64,000 bases of DNA, taken from contig NC_011886.1 of NCBI RefSeq assembly GCF_000022025.1, positions 4,071,209 through 4,135,208 on the forward strand, read 5' to 3'. Position numbers and translations under genes: made by a program. This document shows positions 9,299 through 17,640 of this stretch, one piece after another. The DNA is from Pseudarthrobacter chlorophenolicus A6. GTDB taxonomy: Bacteria; Actinomycetota; Actinomycetes; Actinomycetales; Micrococcaceae. A model generated the notes under the pieces. It searched no databases and was not told the DNA's origin. It worked only from the letters and a program-made list of their open reading frames with translations. The number at the start of each line of letters is the position of its first letter. Position 1 is the stretch's first letter.

Positions 9299-9313
9299 AT
9301 TGCGAACCGCAAT
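9299..9313. promoter_or_regulatory. candidate LysR-box operator (ATTGCGAACCGCAAT)
   Basis: A perfect 6-3-6 inverted repeat whose inner 13 bases fit the T-N11-A rule for LysR-type regulators. It sits between the divergent MFS and LysR genes, 15 bases before the preferred LysR start. Its presence inside the longest possible LysR ORF argues that the start at 9271 is not used. Confidence 0.55.
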
Positions 9314-9327
9314 GCAACGCGCAGCCG

Positions 9328-10194
9328 ATGGAGTCCACCGTGTTCGAACCAGCCCAACTCCGGTCATTCCTGGCCGTCGCCGAAACCCTGAGCTTCACCA
9401 AGGCCGCGGACCGGCTGGGGCTGGCACAGCCCACCATCAGCCAGCACATCCGTAAGTTGGAATCCGCCGCCAAGCGCGTCCTCATCACCAGGGACACCCG
9501 GGACGTGCGGTTGACGGACAACGGGGACGCCATGGCGGGGTTCGCCAGGAACATCCTCTCGGCCCACGACGCCGCGGCCCGCTACTTTTCCGGCTCGGCC
9601 ATGCGGGGCCGGCTGCGTTTCGGCACCGCTGACGATCTGGCCATCACCGGGCTGCCCCGGATCCTGCGCGAGTTCCGGCAGATCTACCCGCAGATCAACC
9701 TCGAACTGACGGTGGGCCAAAGCGACCAGCTCTACCGCAAGCTCAATGCGGGGCAGCTGGACCTGGTGTTCGTCAAGTGGGTGGCGGGGGCCAAGGACGG
9801 CACCGTGGTCCAGCACGATTCCTTCTCCTGGGTGGGCCTCGAACAGACGTCCCTCGAACCGGGCGCGCCGGTGCCGCTGATCGCCTACCCCTCCCCCAGC
9901 CTCAGCCGAAAACTCGCCATCGACGCGCTTGAAGCGCACGGCCGGACCTGGCGGATCACCTGCACCACCCGCCAGATCAGCGGGGTCCTGGCCGCCGTCC
10001 GGGCCGGAATCGGGGTGGCCGTCATGCCGTCGTCCCTGGTACCGGAGGACCTGAAAATCATCACCCGCCGGTTCGACCTGCCGGCGGTGGGCGACGTGGA
10101 TTTCACCCTCATCCGGAACCCGCTGGCCAACGCGGAAGTCATCGACGCGCTCACGCAGTCCATTGTTGGGCGCATCATCAACCGCCAGGGGTGA
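9328..10194 (+). CDS. LysR-family transcriptional regulator
   Basis: 288 aa from the ATG at 9328; the frame also opens at 9271. The later start is preferred because LysR helix-turn-helix domains begin within a few residues of the N terminus and because the extra 19 codons would cover the palindromic box. The N-terminal HTH is FLAVAETLSFTKAADRLGLA followed by QPTISQHIRKLE. The rest is the periplasmic-binding-like effector domain. It is divergent from the MFS exporter, its probable target. Confidence 0.85.
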   Translation: MESTVFEPAQLRSFLAVAETLSFTKAADRLGLAQPTISQHIRKLESAAKRVLITRDTRDVRLTDNGDAMAGFARNILSAHDAAARYFSGSAMRGRLRFGTADDLAITGLPRILREFRQIYPQINLELTVGQSDQLYRKLNAGQLDLVFVKWVAGAKDGTVVQHDSFSWVGLEQTSLEPGAPVPLIAYPSPSLSRKLAIDALEAHGRTWRITCTTRQISGVLAAVRAGIGVAVMPSSLVPEDLKIITRRFDLPAVGDVDFTLIRNPLANAEVIDALTQSIVGRIINRQG

Positions 10195-10341
10195 ACCTGC
10201 AAGCCGGAGCCGGGAGAAATCTTTCATTGATGTCAGATCGTTGCATAATCTATGCTGGTTTCTCCAAGGTCCAGCAGCAGGCCGGTTCTACAATTCGGGC
10301 GCGCCTGCACACCATGGCACGCCGCCCGGGACAGGCAGCCA

Positions 10342-10656
10342 ATGACGACAGCCAGGAACACCCACTTCAACGCCGCACACGCCCGCCCGCACACCAGCGT
10401 CCGGCCGGCAACGCGTCAGTCCAATCTCGGTACCGGCCTTGCCACCACCGATTCGGGCTACATCGGCAAGCCGACCTGTGAAAAGTGCCGGACGGACGAA
10501 TTTATCTACCTTGAGTCCTACATCCCGCCCACCTACCGGCACGACGGATCGGTGGCCGCACTGGGCGAGGTGGCCTACACGTGCACCCGCTGCGAGGATT
10601 TCTCGGCCCACAGCGTGCCCGTGACGTGGACTCCGCCGGGCTGGTACCTGGGGTAG
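10342..10656 (+). CDS. small protein with two CxxC pairs (zinc-ribbon-like), unknown function
   Basis: 104 aa from ATG 10342, preceded by a GGGACAGG ribosome site; longer in-frame starts at 10252 lack one. The first third is polar and probably disordered. The C-terminal half carries CEKC (KPTCEKCRTDEF) and CTRC (YTCTRCEDFSAH) about 45 residues apart, consistent with one zinc-ribbon. The protein is often seen beside putA in relatives by memory only. It is followed directly by a strong bidirectional hairpin. No function can be assigned. Confidence 0.65.
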   Translation: MTTARNTHFNAAHARPHTSVRPATRQSNLGTGLATTDSGYIGKPTCEKCRTDEFIYLESYIPPTYRHDGSVAALGEVAYTCTRCEDFSAHSVPVTWTPPGWYLG

Positions 10657-10668
10657 CTGACACACAAA

Positions 10669-10720
10669 ACCGGTGGTTGTTCTCGTCGAAACCCGGGTTT
10701 CGACAAGAACAACCACCGGT
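10669..10720. terminator. strong bidirectional intrinsic terminator
   Basis: A very long inverted repeat with arms ACCGGTGGTTGTTCT and AGAACAACCACCGGT continues inward as GTCGAAACC/GGTTTCGAC. On the plus strand it is followed by CTTTTT and on the minus strand by GTTTT. It lies between the zinc-ribbon gene and the 3' end of putA and should serve both. Confidence 0.9.
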
Positions 10721-10741
10721 CTTTTTATGCCCTGCCGGAAC

Positions 10742-13700
10742 TTAGATGAGAGCGTCCGAAAGGTGGTTCGGCGTGCCGAAGCGGTGTGCGGTGATGCTGA
10801 CAGCCTGCTCGTGCAGGAACGGCAGCAGCTCAACCCGGCCGGCTTCGGTCACCGCGTGGGAGTAGACAGCGATGTCGGGCCGGCCGCCGGTTGCTTCCGC
10901 CAGGGCCGTAGCGTCGCCCCCCAGCAGGCGGATGCGGGCGCCGGAGAGCTTGCCCGCCGAGGCAAGCTGCCCAGCCGAAGCCAGCCAGCCGGCGTCGGAC
11001 TCCACCGTCAGGTCCACGTCGAGGCCGAGGAGTACGGCCCGCAGCTGGGCGGGGAGTTCGACAGCGGTGGACACCGTCAGCGGCGAGCCCGCCAGTACGC
11101 CGGCGGCCGCCGTCCGCACCAGGTCCGCCAGCGGCGCACCTTCGGAGAGGCGGATGGTGACCGGAAGGTTCCTGTAGCGGAAGATGTTGCGCTCCGCGCT
11201 CAGGCCCGAGACGTCCCTGGCCGTGCCGAACTCGTTGGCCCAGGCCTCGGCGTCGGACGCCAGGGCCCGCTGCACGGACTCAAGGCGGGCCGGATCAAGG
11301 GCGGCGCCTGCGGCGTTGATGATCCGCCGGACGCCGGGGTGCGTAACCTCAGCCTTTGCGGTTGCCTCGGCGGGGGTCCAGTCGCCGAGCCCGGCCAGGT
11401 AGTTCGGCCCACCGGCCTTGGTTCCGGCGCCAACAGCGGACTTCTTCCAGCCGCCGAACGGCTGCCGCTGCACAATGGCGCCGGTGATGCCGCGGTTGAC
11501 GTACAGGTTGCCGGCCTGGATGCCGTCCAGCCAGATGCCGAGTTCCTCGGAGTTGAGCGAGTGCAGCCCTGCGGTGAGGCCGTACTCGATCTGGTTCTGG
11601 ATGGCGATGGCCTCCTCGAGGTTGTCGGCGGTCATGACACCCAGGACCGGGCCGAAGAACTCGGTGAGGTGGAAGTAGGAACCGCGCTTGACGCCGTAGC
11701 GCACGCCGGGGCTCCAGAGCTTGCCGGTGCCGTCCAGCTTCTTCGGCTCAACTGCCCAGTTTTCGCCTTCGCCCAGGGTGGTGAGCGCGTTGAGGAGCTT
11801 GCCGTTGGCGGGCTCGATGATGGGGCCCATTTGGCTGGTGGGGTCCTGCGGGTACCCAACCTTCAGCGAGGTGACGCCGTCGATCAGCTGGTTGTGGAAC
11901 CGCTTGGATTTGGCTACGGAGCCAACCAGGATCACCAGTGAAGCGGCGGAGCACTTCTGGCCGGCGTGGCCGAACGCTGAGTACGCCACGTCCTTTGCCG
12001 CCAGGTCCAGGTCGGCGCTGGGGGTGACGATGATGGCGTTCTTGCCGCTCGTCTCGGCCAGCAGCGGCAGGTCCTTGCGGAAGGAGCGGAACAGTTCCGC
12101 GGTCTCGTAGCCGCCGGTGAGGATGACGCGGTCCACGGCCGGGTGGCTGATCAGCTGGGTGCCGAGCTCCCGCTCACCCAGCTGCACCATGGTGAGGACG
12201 TCCTTGGGGACGCCGGCTTCCCACAGGGCTTCGACCATCACGGCGCCGCTGCGGGCGGCCTGCTTGGCAGGCTTGATGACGACGGCGGAGCCGGCGGCGA
12301 GTGCCGCGAGAGTGGACCCTGCCGGGATGGCGACCGGGAAGTTCCACGGCGGCGTCACGACGGTGAGCTTCGCCGGGACGAACGTGGCGCCGTCGACCGC
12401 GTCCAGCTTGCGCGCGGACTCGGCGTAGTAGTGGGCAAAGTCCACTGCCTCGCTGACCTCGGGATCGCCCTGGTCGATGGTCTTGCCGGTCTCGCTGGCC
12501 ATGACCTCGAGGAGGTCGGCACGGCGGGCCTCGAGGGCGTCACCGGCGCGGTGCAGGATGGCGGCACGTTCGTCGCCGGACAGTGCGCCCCAGGCCTTGC
12601 CCTTGTCGACGGCGGTTTCGATGGCCTTGTTGAGGGTGGCTTCGTCGTTGATGAAGGCCGCCTTCACCGACGCGTTACCCAGAGTGGAGCCCGGAACGCG
12701 GTCCAGGATGGCCCGGCCCCAGGTGCGGTTGGCCGGCAGGGAGGGATCAGTATCCGGGGTGTCTTTGAACCTATCGTGCGGCATCGCGACCGGCGTCAGG
12801 CTGCGGTTCTGCTGGCGGTTGGCCGGCGGCACGGTGTTGTCCAGGGACTCCAGCGAGGAGAGGAAACGCTGCTTTTCCCGCTCGAACAGGGCTTCGTTCT
12901 TATCGAGCTCGAAGACGGCGGACATGAAGTTGTCCTGGCTGGCGCCTTCTTCGAGGCGGCGGATCAGGTAGGCGATGGCGACGTCGAACTCAGCCGGATG
13001 CACCACCGGCGTGTACAGCAGGAGCGAGCCGACGTCCTTCTTGACGGCTTCGGCCTGCCCCTGCGCCATGCCCAGCAGCATCTCGAACTCGATGCCGAAC
13101 TCTACCCCGCGCTGCTTGGCCAGCAGCCAGGCGAAGGCAATATCGAACAGATTGTGGCCGGCAACGCCGATCCGGATGTTCTTGATCCGCTCCGGGTGCA
13201 GCGAGTAGTTGATGACGCTCTTGTAGCTGGTGTCGGAGTCCTGCTTCGAACCCCAGGTGGCCAGCGGCCAATCGTGCAGCGAGGCTTCCACCTGCTCCAT
13301 GGGCAGGTTGGCGCCCTTGACCACGCGGACCTTGATGCCGGCGCCGCCGTTGGCCCGGCGCTCTGCGGCCCAGTCCTGCAGGCGGATCATGGCGGACAGT
13401 GCGTCCGGGAGGTAGGCCTGCAGCACGATGCCGGCTTCGAGGTCCTTGAACTCGGGCTTGTCCAGGATCCTGGTGAAGACCGCGATGGTCATGTCCAGGT
13501 CCTTGTATTCCTCCATGTCCAGGTTGATGAACTTGGCCTTGCCGCCGGTGCTGCTGCCGGGGGCGGCGAAGGAGGCAGCGCGCTGGAACAGCGGGGTGAG
13601 CTTCTCGACGACGTGTTCCACGGCTTCGTCGAAGGCCCAGGCGGAGTGCGGGGCCACGGTGGAGGAGACCTTGATGGAGACGTAGTCGACGTCGGGGCGC

Positions 13701-14302
13701 GCCAGCAGCGTGTGCGTGCCTTCGAGCCGGCGGGATGCCTCGTGCTCGCCGAGGACTGCCTCGCCCAGGAGGTTGACGTTGAGCTTGATGCCGTCCTTCT
13801 TGATCTTGGCGATGGCGGGGCCCAGCTTGGCATCGGTGGCGTCCACAATCAAGTGGCCCACCATTTCGCGCAGGACCTTGCGGGCCGCGGGGATAACCAC
13901 CTGCGGCAAGGCGGGGGCCATGGTGCCGCCAAGGGCCACGGCGCTCTTCATGTACCAGGGGAGGAAGGCCGGAACCTTCGGGGCCAGTGCGGCGAGGTTG
14001 CGGGCGGCGACGTTCAGGTCCTCGGGGCGGACTACGCCGTCCACGAAGCCCACAGTGAAGTCCAGGCCGTTGGGGTCCTTCAGCACTCCGGCGAGCTGTT
14101 CGGCGGAGGCATCCACCGGAACCTTCGCGGCCTCGGTAAGCCAGCGACGGACCAAGGCGACCGCCTCAGTGGCGAGGGCTTTGGCCTGGGGGACGTCGAC
14201 GTCGACCGTCTGCGGGGTGGCCGCGTGGGTGACTGCCGGTTCCATTGCAACGTGGGTCATGGTTTTCCCGATCTTTCCTTGAGTGGGAGGAGGTCTTTTC
14301 AT
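10742..14302 (-). CDS. putA: bifunctional proline dehydrogenase/L-glutamate gamma-semialdehyde dehydrogenase
   Basis: 1186 aa. The N-terminal half is the FAD-dependent PRODH barrel (NIRIGVAGHNLFDIAFAWLL; later RRLEEGASQDNFMSAVFEL). The C-terminal half is an aldehyde dehydrogenase with the nucleophile in FGHAGQKCSAASLVIL. It oxidises proline to glutamate in two steps with substrate channelling. No ribbon-helix-helix DNA-binding domain is present, so it is not an autorepressor, unlike E. coli PutA. The first ATG has AGGAG nine bases upstream; an internal ATG at 14260 has no good site. Its upstream region shares a 39-nt element with that of the nearby permease. Confidence 0.95.
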   Translation of the reverse strand: MKRPPPTQGKIGKTMTHVAMEPAVTHAATPQTVDVDVPQAKALATEAVALVRRWLTEAAKVPVDASAEQLAGVLKDPNGLDFTVGFVDGVVRPEDLNVAARNLAALAPKVPAFLPWYMKSAVALGGTMAPALPQVVIPAARKVLREMVGHLIVDATDAKLGPAIAKIKKDGIKLNVNLLGEAVLGEHEASRRLEGTHTLLARPDVDYVSIKVSSTVAPHSAWAFDEAVEHVVEKLTPLFQRAASFAAPGSSTGGKAKFINLDMEEYKDLDMTIAVFTRILDKPEFKDLEAGIVLQAYLPDALSAMIRLQDWAAERRANGGAGIKVRVVKGANLPMEQVEASLHDWPLATWGSKQDSDTSYKSVINYSLHPERIKNIRIGVAGHNLFDIAFAWLLAKQRGVEFGIEFEMLLGMAQGQAEAVKKDVGSLLLYTPVVHPAEFDVAIAYLIRRLEEGASQDNFMSAVFELDKNEALFEREKQRFLSSLESLDNTVPPANRQQNRSLTPVAMPHDRFKDTPDTDPSLPANRTWGRAILDRVPGSTLGNASVKAAFINDEATLNKAIETAVDKGKAWGALSGDERAAILHRAGDALEARRADLLEVMASETGKTIDQGDPEVSEAVDFAHYYAESARKLDAVDGATFVPAKLTVVTPPWNFPVAIPAGSTLAALAAGSAVVIKPAKQAARSGAVMVEALWEAGVPKDVLTMVQLGERELGTQLISHPAVDRVILTGGYETAELFRSFRKDLPLLAETSGKNAIIVTPSADLDLAAKDVAYSAFGHAGQKCSAASLVILVGSVAKSKRFHNQLIDGVTSLKVGYPQDPTSQMGPIIEPANGKLLNALTTLGEGENWAVEPKKLDGTGKLWSPGVRYGVKRGSYFHLTEFFGPVLGVMTADNLEEAIAIQNQIEYGLTAGLHSLNSEELGIWLDGIQAGNLYVNRGITGAIVQRQPFGGWKKSAVGAGTKAGGPNYLAGLGDWTPAEATAKAEVTHPGVRRIINAAGAALDPARLESVQRALASDAEAWANEFGTARDVSGLSAERNIFRYRNLPVTIRLSEGAPLADLVRTAAAGVLAGSPLTVSTAVELPAQLRAVLLGLDVDLTVESDAGWLASAGQLASAGKLSGARIRLLGGDATALAEATGGRPDIAVYSHAVTEAGRVELLPFLHEQAVSITAHRFGTPNHLSDALI

Positions 14303-14321
14303 CAGTATGCGCTCCTGCTCA

Positions 14322-14360
14322 CATAAGATAAAGCGATCTTTTCCAACTAATACAGGTTAG
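14322..14360. promoter_or_regulatory. putA upstream element shared with the permease gene
   Basis: This 39-nt stretch aligns without gaps to 16116-16154 upstream of the APC permease, with 26 of 39 identical bases, including CAT-AGATAAAG. Both lie upstream of minus-strand genes in the same orientation. A binding site for the LysR regulator at 16174 or a common promoter is the simplest explanation. Confidence 0.5.
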
Positions 14361-14407
14361 GAAAACCAACCAATTAACCAGCCGATCAACGGGTCCTTAA
14401 ATGCCGG

Positions 14408-14519
14408 CGGCAGGCGCCCCACCCTCCCGGTTGCTCTATCACTTTTGGTCCTCAAAAGGGCTGTTTAGGGACCAAAAGTGATCGGGCAACGCGGGGTTTG
14501 CATGGTGGGACGCCTGCCG
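14408..14519. repeat. long imperfect palindrome downstream of the permease
   Basis: Three nested inverted pairs can be read: CGGCAGGCGCCCCACC (14408) with GGTGGGACGCCTGCCG (14504), one mismatch; GTTGC (14430) with GCAAC (14486); and ATCACTTTTGGTCC (14438) with GGACCAAAAGTGAT (14469), perfect with a 17-nt loop. It could act as the permease terminator, but its size and AT-rich core are unusual for this genome and suggest an interspersed palindromic element. Confidence 0.6.
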
Positions 14520-14556
14520 GCGGCTGGAGAACGGGTGGGAGTGACGCTCCCGCGGG

Positions 14557-16020
14557 TCAGGCGAGGGGGCGGTGCATTTCCTCGATCTCCTGGTGGCGGG
14601 GGCTGTTGGGGTTCATCAGCGAGTTCTTGCGGCCATAGAAGAAGTAGATGACCAGGCCGATGACCAGCCACGCGCCGAACCGCAGCCAGGTTTCCCAGTG
14701 CAGCTGGAACATCAGGAAGGCCGAGGCGAGGACGCCGAAGGCAGGGACCAGGGGCATCAGCGGCAGCCGGAAGGTGCGCGGCGCGTCCGGGCGCTTGTAG
14801 CGGAAGATGATCACGGACAGGCAGACGACGACGAACGCGGCCAGGATGCCGATGTTGGTCAGGTCCGCGACCTCCTTGATGGGGAACACGCCGGCCAGGA
14901 ACGCCGAGGCAATGCCGGCGATCCACGTAACGCGCTGCGGTGTGCCGTGGCGGTCGGTCTTGGCGAACCATCCCGGGAGCAGCCCGTCCCGGCTCATGGA
15001 GAACCAGACGCGGGTAACGCCCAGGAGGAAGGTCAGCATCACGGTGAGGATGGACAGCACCGCGAAGACGGAAATGATGGTGGCAATGACCGGCAGGCCA
15101 ACGGAAGTGAACGCCGACGCGAAGCCGGCCTTGGGGTCGATGTCCTTGTAGTTCTGCATGCCGGTGAGCACCAGGGTGGCCGCCACGTAGAGCAGCATGG
15201 CGATGATGAGCGAGAGGATGATGGCCTTGGGCATGTGCTTCTTGCCGTCCTTGGCTTCCTCGGCCGCGGTGCTCATGGCGTCGTAGCCGAAGACAGCGAA
15301 GAACACGGTGGCACTGCCGGCCAGCACAGGCCCGAAGCCGGACGGCATGAACGGGTTGTAGTTGTTGGTGTCGATGTAGAAGATGCCCAGGCCGACGATG
15401 AAGAGGATCAGGACGATCTTGATGGCCACCGCCACCAGCTCGAACCGGCCAAACGCCTTCGTGCCGCGGGACAGGATCCACGTCACCAGGAGGCAGACGA
15501 GGATGGCCGGGATGTTGACGATGCCGCCCTTGCCCTCATCTACCGTGGACGTCATCCAGATGGGCATGTGGATGCCGATGCCGGACAGGAACGCGTCCAG
15601 GTAGCCGGAGATGCCGATGGCCACCACAGCCACGATGGCAATGTACTCGAGCAGCAGGTCCCAGCCGATGAACCAGCCGATCACCTCGCCCAGGGCCACG
15701 TAGCCGTAGGTGTAGGCCGAGCCGGCGCGCGGGATCATGCCGGCAAACTCAGCGTAGGACAGGGCCGCGGCCGCCGAGGCCAGGCCCGCAATAAGGAAGG
15801 AGATCAGCACCGCGGGCCCCACTCCCGGGTTGCCTTCGCTTCCTGCGGCCACCAGCCCCGCGAGGGAAAAGATGCCGACGCCGATGATGCCGCCAACGCC
15901 GATGGCGGTGAGCTGCCACAGGCCCAGCGATTTGAAGAGTCCGCTGTGCTTGTTCTCTTCTTCGATATCATCGATGGGCTTTCGCCGCATGATGGACTGG
16001 CTCATATCTCTAGTGCTCAT
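14557..16020 (-). CDS. APC-family amino acid permease (CAT-like)
   Basis: 487 aa from the ATG at 16020, chosen because AGGAG lies six bases upstream; a longer frame reaches 16059. About 12-13 membrane segments. The first is LTAIGVGGIIGVGIFSLAG, the APC substrate-binding glycine motif, and YAEFAGMIPRAGSAYTYGYV follows, typical of the cationic amino acid transporter group. Position next to putA and the shared upstream element suggest uptake of proline or another amino acid feeding PutA. It is divergent from a LysR gene. Confidence 0.85.
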   Translation of the reverse strand: MSTRDMSQSIMRRKPIDDIEEENKHSGLFKSLGLWQLTAIGVGGIIGVGIFSLAGLVAAGSEGNPGVGPAVLISFLIAGLASAAAALSYAEFAGMIPRAGSAYTYGYVALGEVIGWFIGWDLLLEYIAIVAVVAIGISGYLDAFLSGIGIHMPIWMTSTVDEGKGGIVNIPAILVCLLVTWILSRGTKAFGRFELVAVAIKIVLILFIVGLGIFYIDTNNYNPFMPSGFGPVLAGSATVFFAVFGYDAMSTAAEEAKDGKKHMPKAIILSLIIAMLLYVAATLVLTGMQNYKDIDPKAGFASAFTSVGLPVIATIISVFAVLSILTVMLTFLLGVTRVWFSMSRDGLLPGWFAKTDRHGTPQRVTWIAGIASAFLAGVFPIKEVADLTNIGILAAFVVVCLSVIIFRYKRPDAPRTFRLPLMPLVPAFGVLASAFLMFQLHWETWLRFGAWLVIGLVIYFFYGRKNSLMNPNSPRHQEIEEMHRPLA

Positions 16021-16100
16021 CAGGAACTCCTGCTGTGGGGTGCTGCCCCGCCGCGGCACGCCGGTAAAGGCTGTGACGGGGGTAACTCAGTCCCAACAGT

Positions 16101-16118
16101 ATGCAAGCCTGTTTGCAT
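16101..16118. promoter_or_regulatory. inverted repeat ATGCAA-N6-TTGCAT in the permease/LysR intergenic region
   Basis: A perfect 6-bp dyad with a 6-nt spacer lies between the divergent permease and LysR genes, directly next to the 39-nt element shared with putA. It is a candidate site for the LysR product. Confidence 0.4.
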
Positions 16119-16154
16119 TAGATAAAGTGACTACTTCTAACCTATATTCATTAG
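16116..16154. promoter_or_regulatory. permease upstream element shared with putA
   Basis: The partner of the element at 14322-14360 (26/39 identical, no gaps). It overlaps the dyad at 16101-16118 by three bases and ends 20 bases before the LysR ATG, so one regulator could control permease, putA and itself. Confidence 0.5.
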
Positions 16155-16173
16155 TTTCAGTTAGGAATTCCCC

Positions 16174-17085
16174 ATGCTCGACGTTCGCCGGCTGCGCCTG
16201 TTGCGGGAACTGAGCATCCGGGGAACACTCGCCGAGGTGGCTGAGGCCCTGCAGTACAGCCCGTCGTCGGTATCCCAACAGCTTGCCCTCCTGGAGAAGG
16301 AGGTGGGCGTGGAGTTGCTGCGGAAGACCGGCCGCCGCGTGCAGCTCACCCCGCAGGCCGAAGTGCTGGTGGCACACACGGCGCAGCTGCTGGAAACCAT
16401 GGAACAGGCGGAGGCGGACCTGGCGGCGTCACTGACCACCGTTACGGGCACGGTGCGGATTGCCGTGTTCCAGTCGGCAGCGCTGGCACTGATGCCGGAC
16501 ACCCTCACCCGGATGGCCAAGACCTACCCGGAAGTCCGGATCGAGATGATCCAGCGCGAACCCGAGACTGCACTCCACGAGACCTGGGCCCGGGACTTCG
16601 ACCTGGTCATCGCCGAACAGTACCCCGGCCACGCAGCTCCCCGCTATCCGGAACTGGACCGCGTGAAGCTGACCACGGACGCCATCCGGCTCGCGGTTCC
16701 GGCGTCCGACGGCGGCACGGCCATCCGCGCGCTGGCGGACACCGCGGAAGTCCCCTGGGTCATGGAGCCGCGGGGTGCCGCATCGCGCCATTGGGCGGAA
16801 CAGGCGTGCAGGAGCGCAGGGTTCGAACCGGATGTGCGCTTCGAGACGGCCGACCTGCAGGCCCAGGCCCGGCTGATTGAATCCGGCAACGCTGTGGCAC
16901 TGATGCCGGACCTGGTGTGGACGGGCCGGGGCACCACCGCCCGGCTGCTGGAGCTCCCGGGCAGGCCGCACCGCACCATCTTTACGTCCGTCCGCCGGTC
17001 CAGCGTGCAGCGGCCCGCCATCCTGGCAGCAAGGGAAACCCTTGCTGCCGCTGCAGCCGCGGTGGCGGGGAATGACGCAACGTAA
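16174..17085 (+). CDS. LysR-family transcriptional regulator (probable putA/permease regulator)
   Basis: 303 aa. The N-terminal winged HTH is unusual in sequence but clear: LRELSIRGTLAEVAEALQYS followed by PSSVSQQLALLEKEVGVELL. An effector-binding domain follows (VTGTVRIAVFQSAALALMP). It is divergent from the amino acid permease. Regulation of permease and putA is inferred from the shared upstream element, not proven. The gene ends 78 bases before panD on the same strand. Confidence 0.85.
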   Translation: MLDVRRLRLLRELSIRGTLAEVAEALQYSPSSVSQQLALLEKEVGVELLRKTGRRVQLTPQAEVLVAHTAQLLETMEQAEADLAASLTTVTGTVRIAVFQSAALALMPDTLTRMAKTYPEVRIEMIQREPETALHETWARDFDLVIAEQYPGHAAPRYPELDRVKLTTDAIRLAVPASDGGTAIRALADTAEVPWVMEPRGAASRHWAEQACRSAGFEPDVRFETADLQAQARLIESGNAVALMPDLVWTGRGTTARLLELPGRPHRTIFTSVRRSSVQRPAILAARETLAAAAAAVAGNDAT

Positions 17086-17163
17086 CCACCCGCCGTCGTA
17101 CGCCTGCCGCGTGTTCCCTGCGTCACTGCGGCGGCGCGGCCCCGGCGCTAGACTGGAGCCGTT

Positions 17164-17589
17164 ATGAATCGAACAATGTTCAAGTCCAAAATCCACCGGG
17201 CCACCGTCACCCACGCCGACCTGCACTACGTAGGTTCCGTCACCGTTGACCTGGACCTGCTGGAGGCAGCGGACATCCTGCCCGGCGAGCTTGTTTCGAT
17301 TGTCGACATCACCAACGGCGCCCGGCTGGAGACCTACACCATTGCCGGTGAACGCGGCTCCGGTGTCATCGGCATCAACGGCGCCGCCGCGCACCTGATG
17401 CACGAGAACGACCTCGTCATCCTCATCACTTATGCGCAGATGACCACCGAGGAAGCCAAGGCCTACGAGCCCAAGGTGGTCCATGTGGACCAGGACAACC
17501 GCATCATCCAGCTGGGGAACGACCCCGCCGAAGGCATCGCTCCCGGCATGACGCGTCCGCCGTTCGCGCTCAACAACGCCGCCCTGTAG
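17164..17589 (+). CDS. panD: aspartate 1-decarboxylase proenzyme
   Basis: 141 aa, the normal length for actinobacterial PanD. The Gly24-Ser25 self-cleavage site is present in [10 protein letters not shown] and yields the pyruvoyl group on the new Ser25 end. The surrounding [15 protein letters not shown] and GAAAHLM (Lys9 and the conserved Tyr/Ala-Ala region) agree with the family. It makes beta-alanine from aspartate for pantothenate and CoA. No other pan gene is adjacent. An AEC transporter starts 51 bases downstream on the same strand. Confidence 0.95.
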   Translation: MNRTMFKSKIHRATVTHADLHYVGSVTVDLDLLEAADILPGELVSIVDITNGARLETYTIAGERGSGVIGINGAAAHLMHENDLVILITYAQMTTEEAKAYEPKVVHVDQDNRIIQLGNDPAEGIAPGMTRPPFALNNAAL

Positions 17590-17640
17590 CCGGGGCGTGA
17601 GACCCGGCACCCTTTTCCGCCGCCCGCCACGGGTTCCTCC

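Noticed and set aside
10673..11941. 422-aa open frame on the plus strand
   Set aside because: Starts inside the terminator hairpin and runs antisense to putA; no ribosome site.
12143..14326. 727-aa open frame on the plus strand
   Set aside because: Antisense to putA with no domain and biased composition; putA itself is unmistakable.
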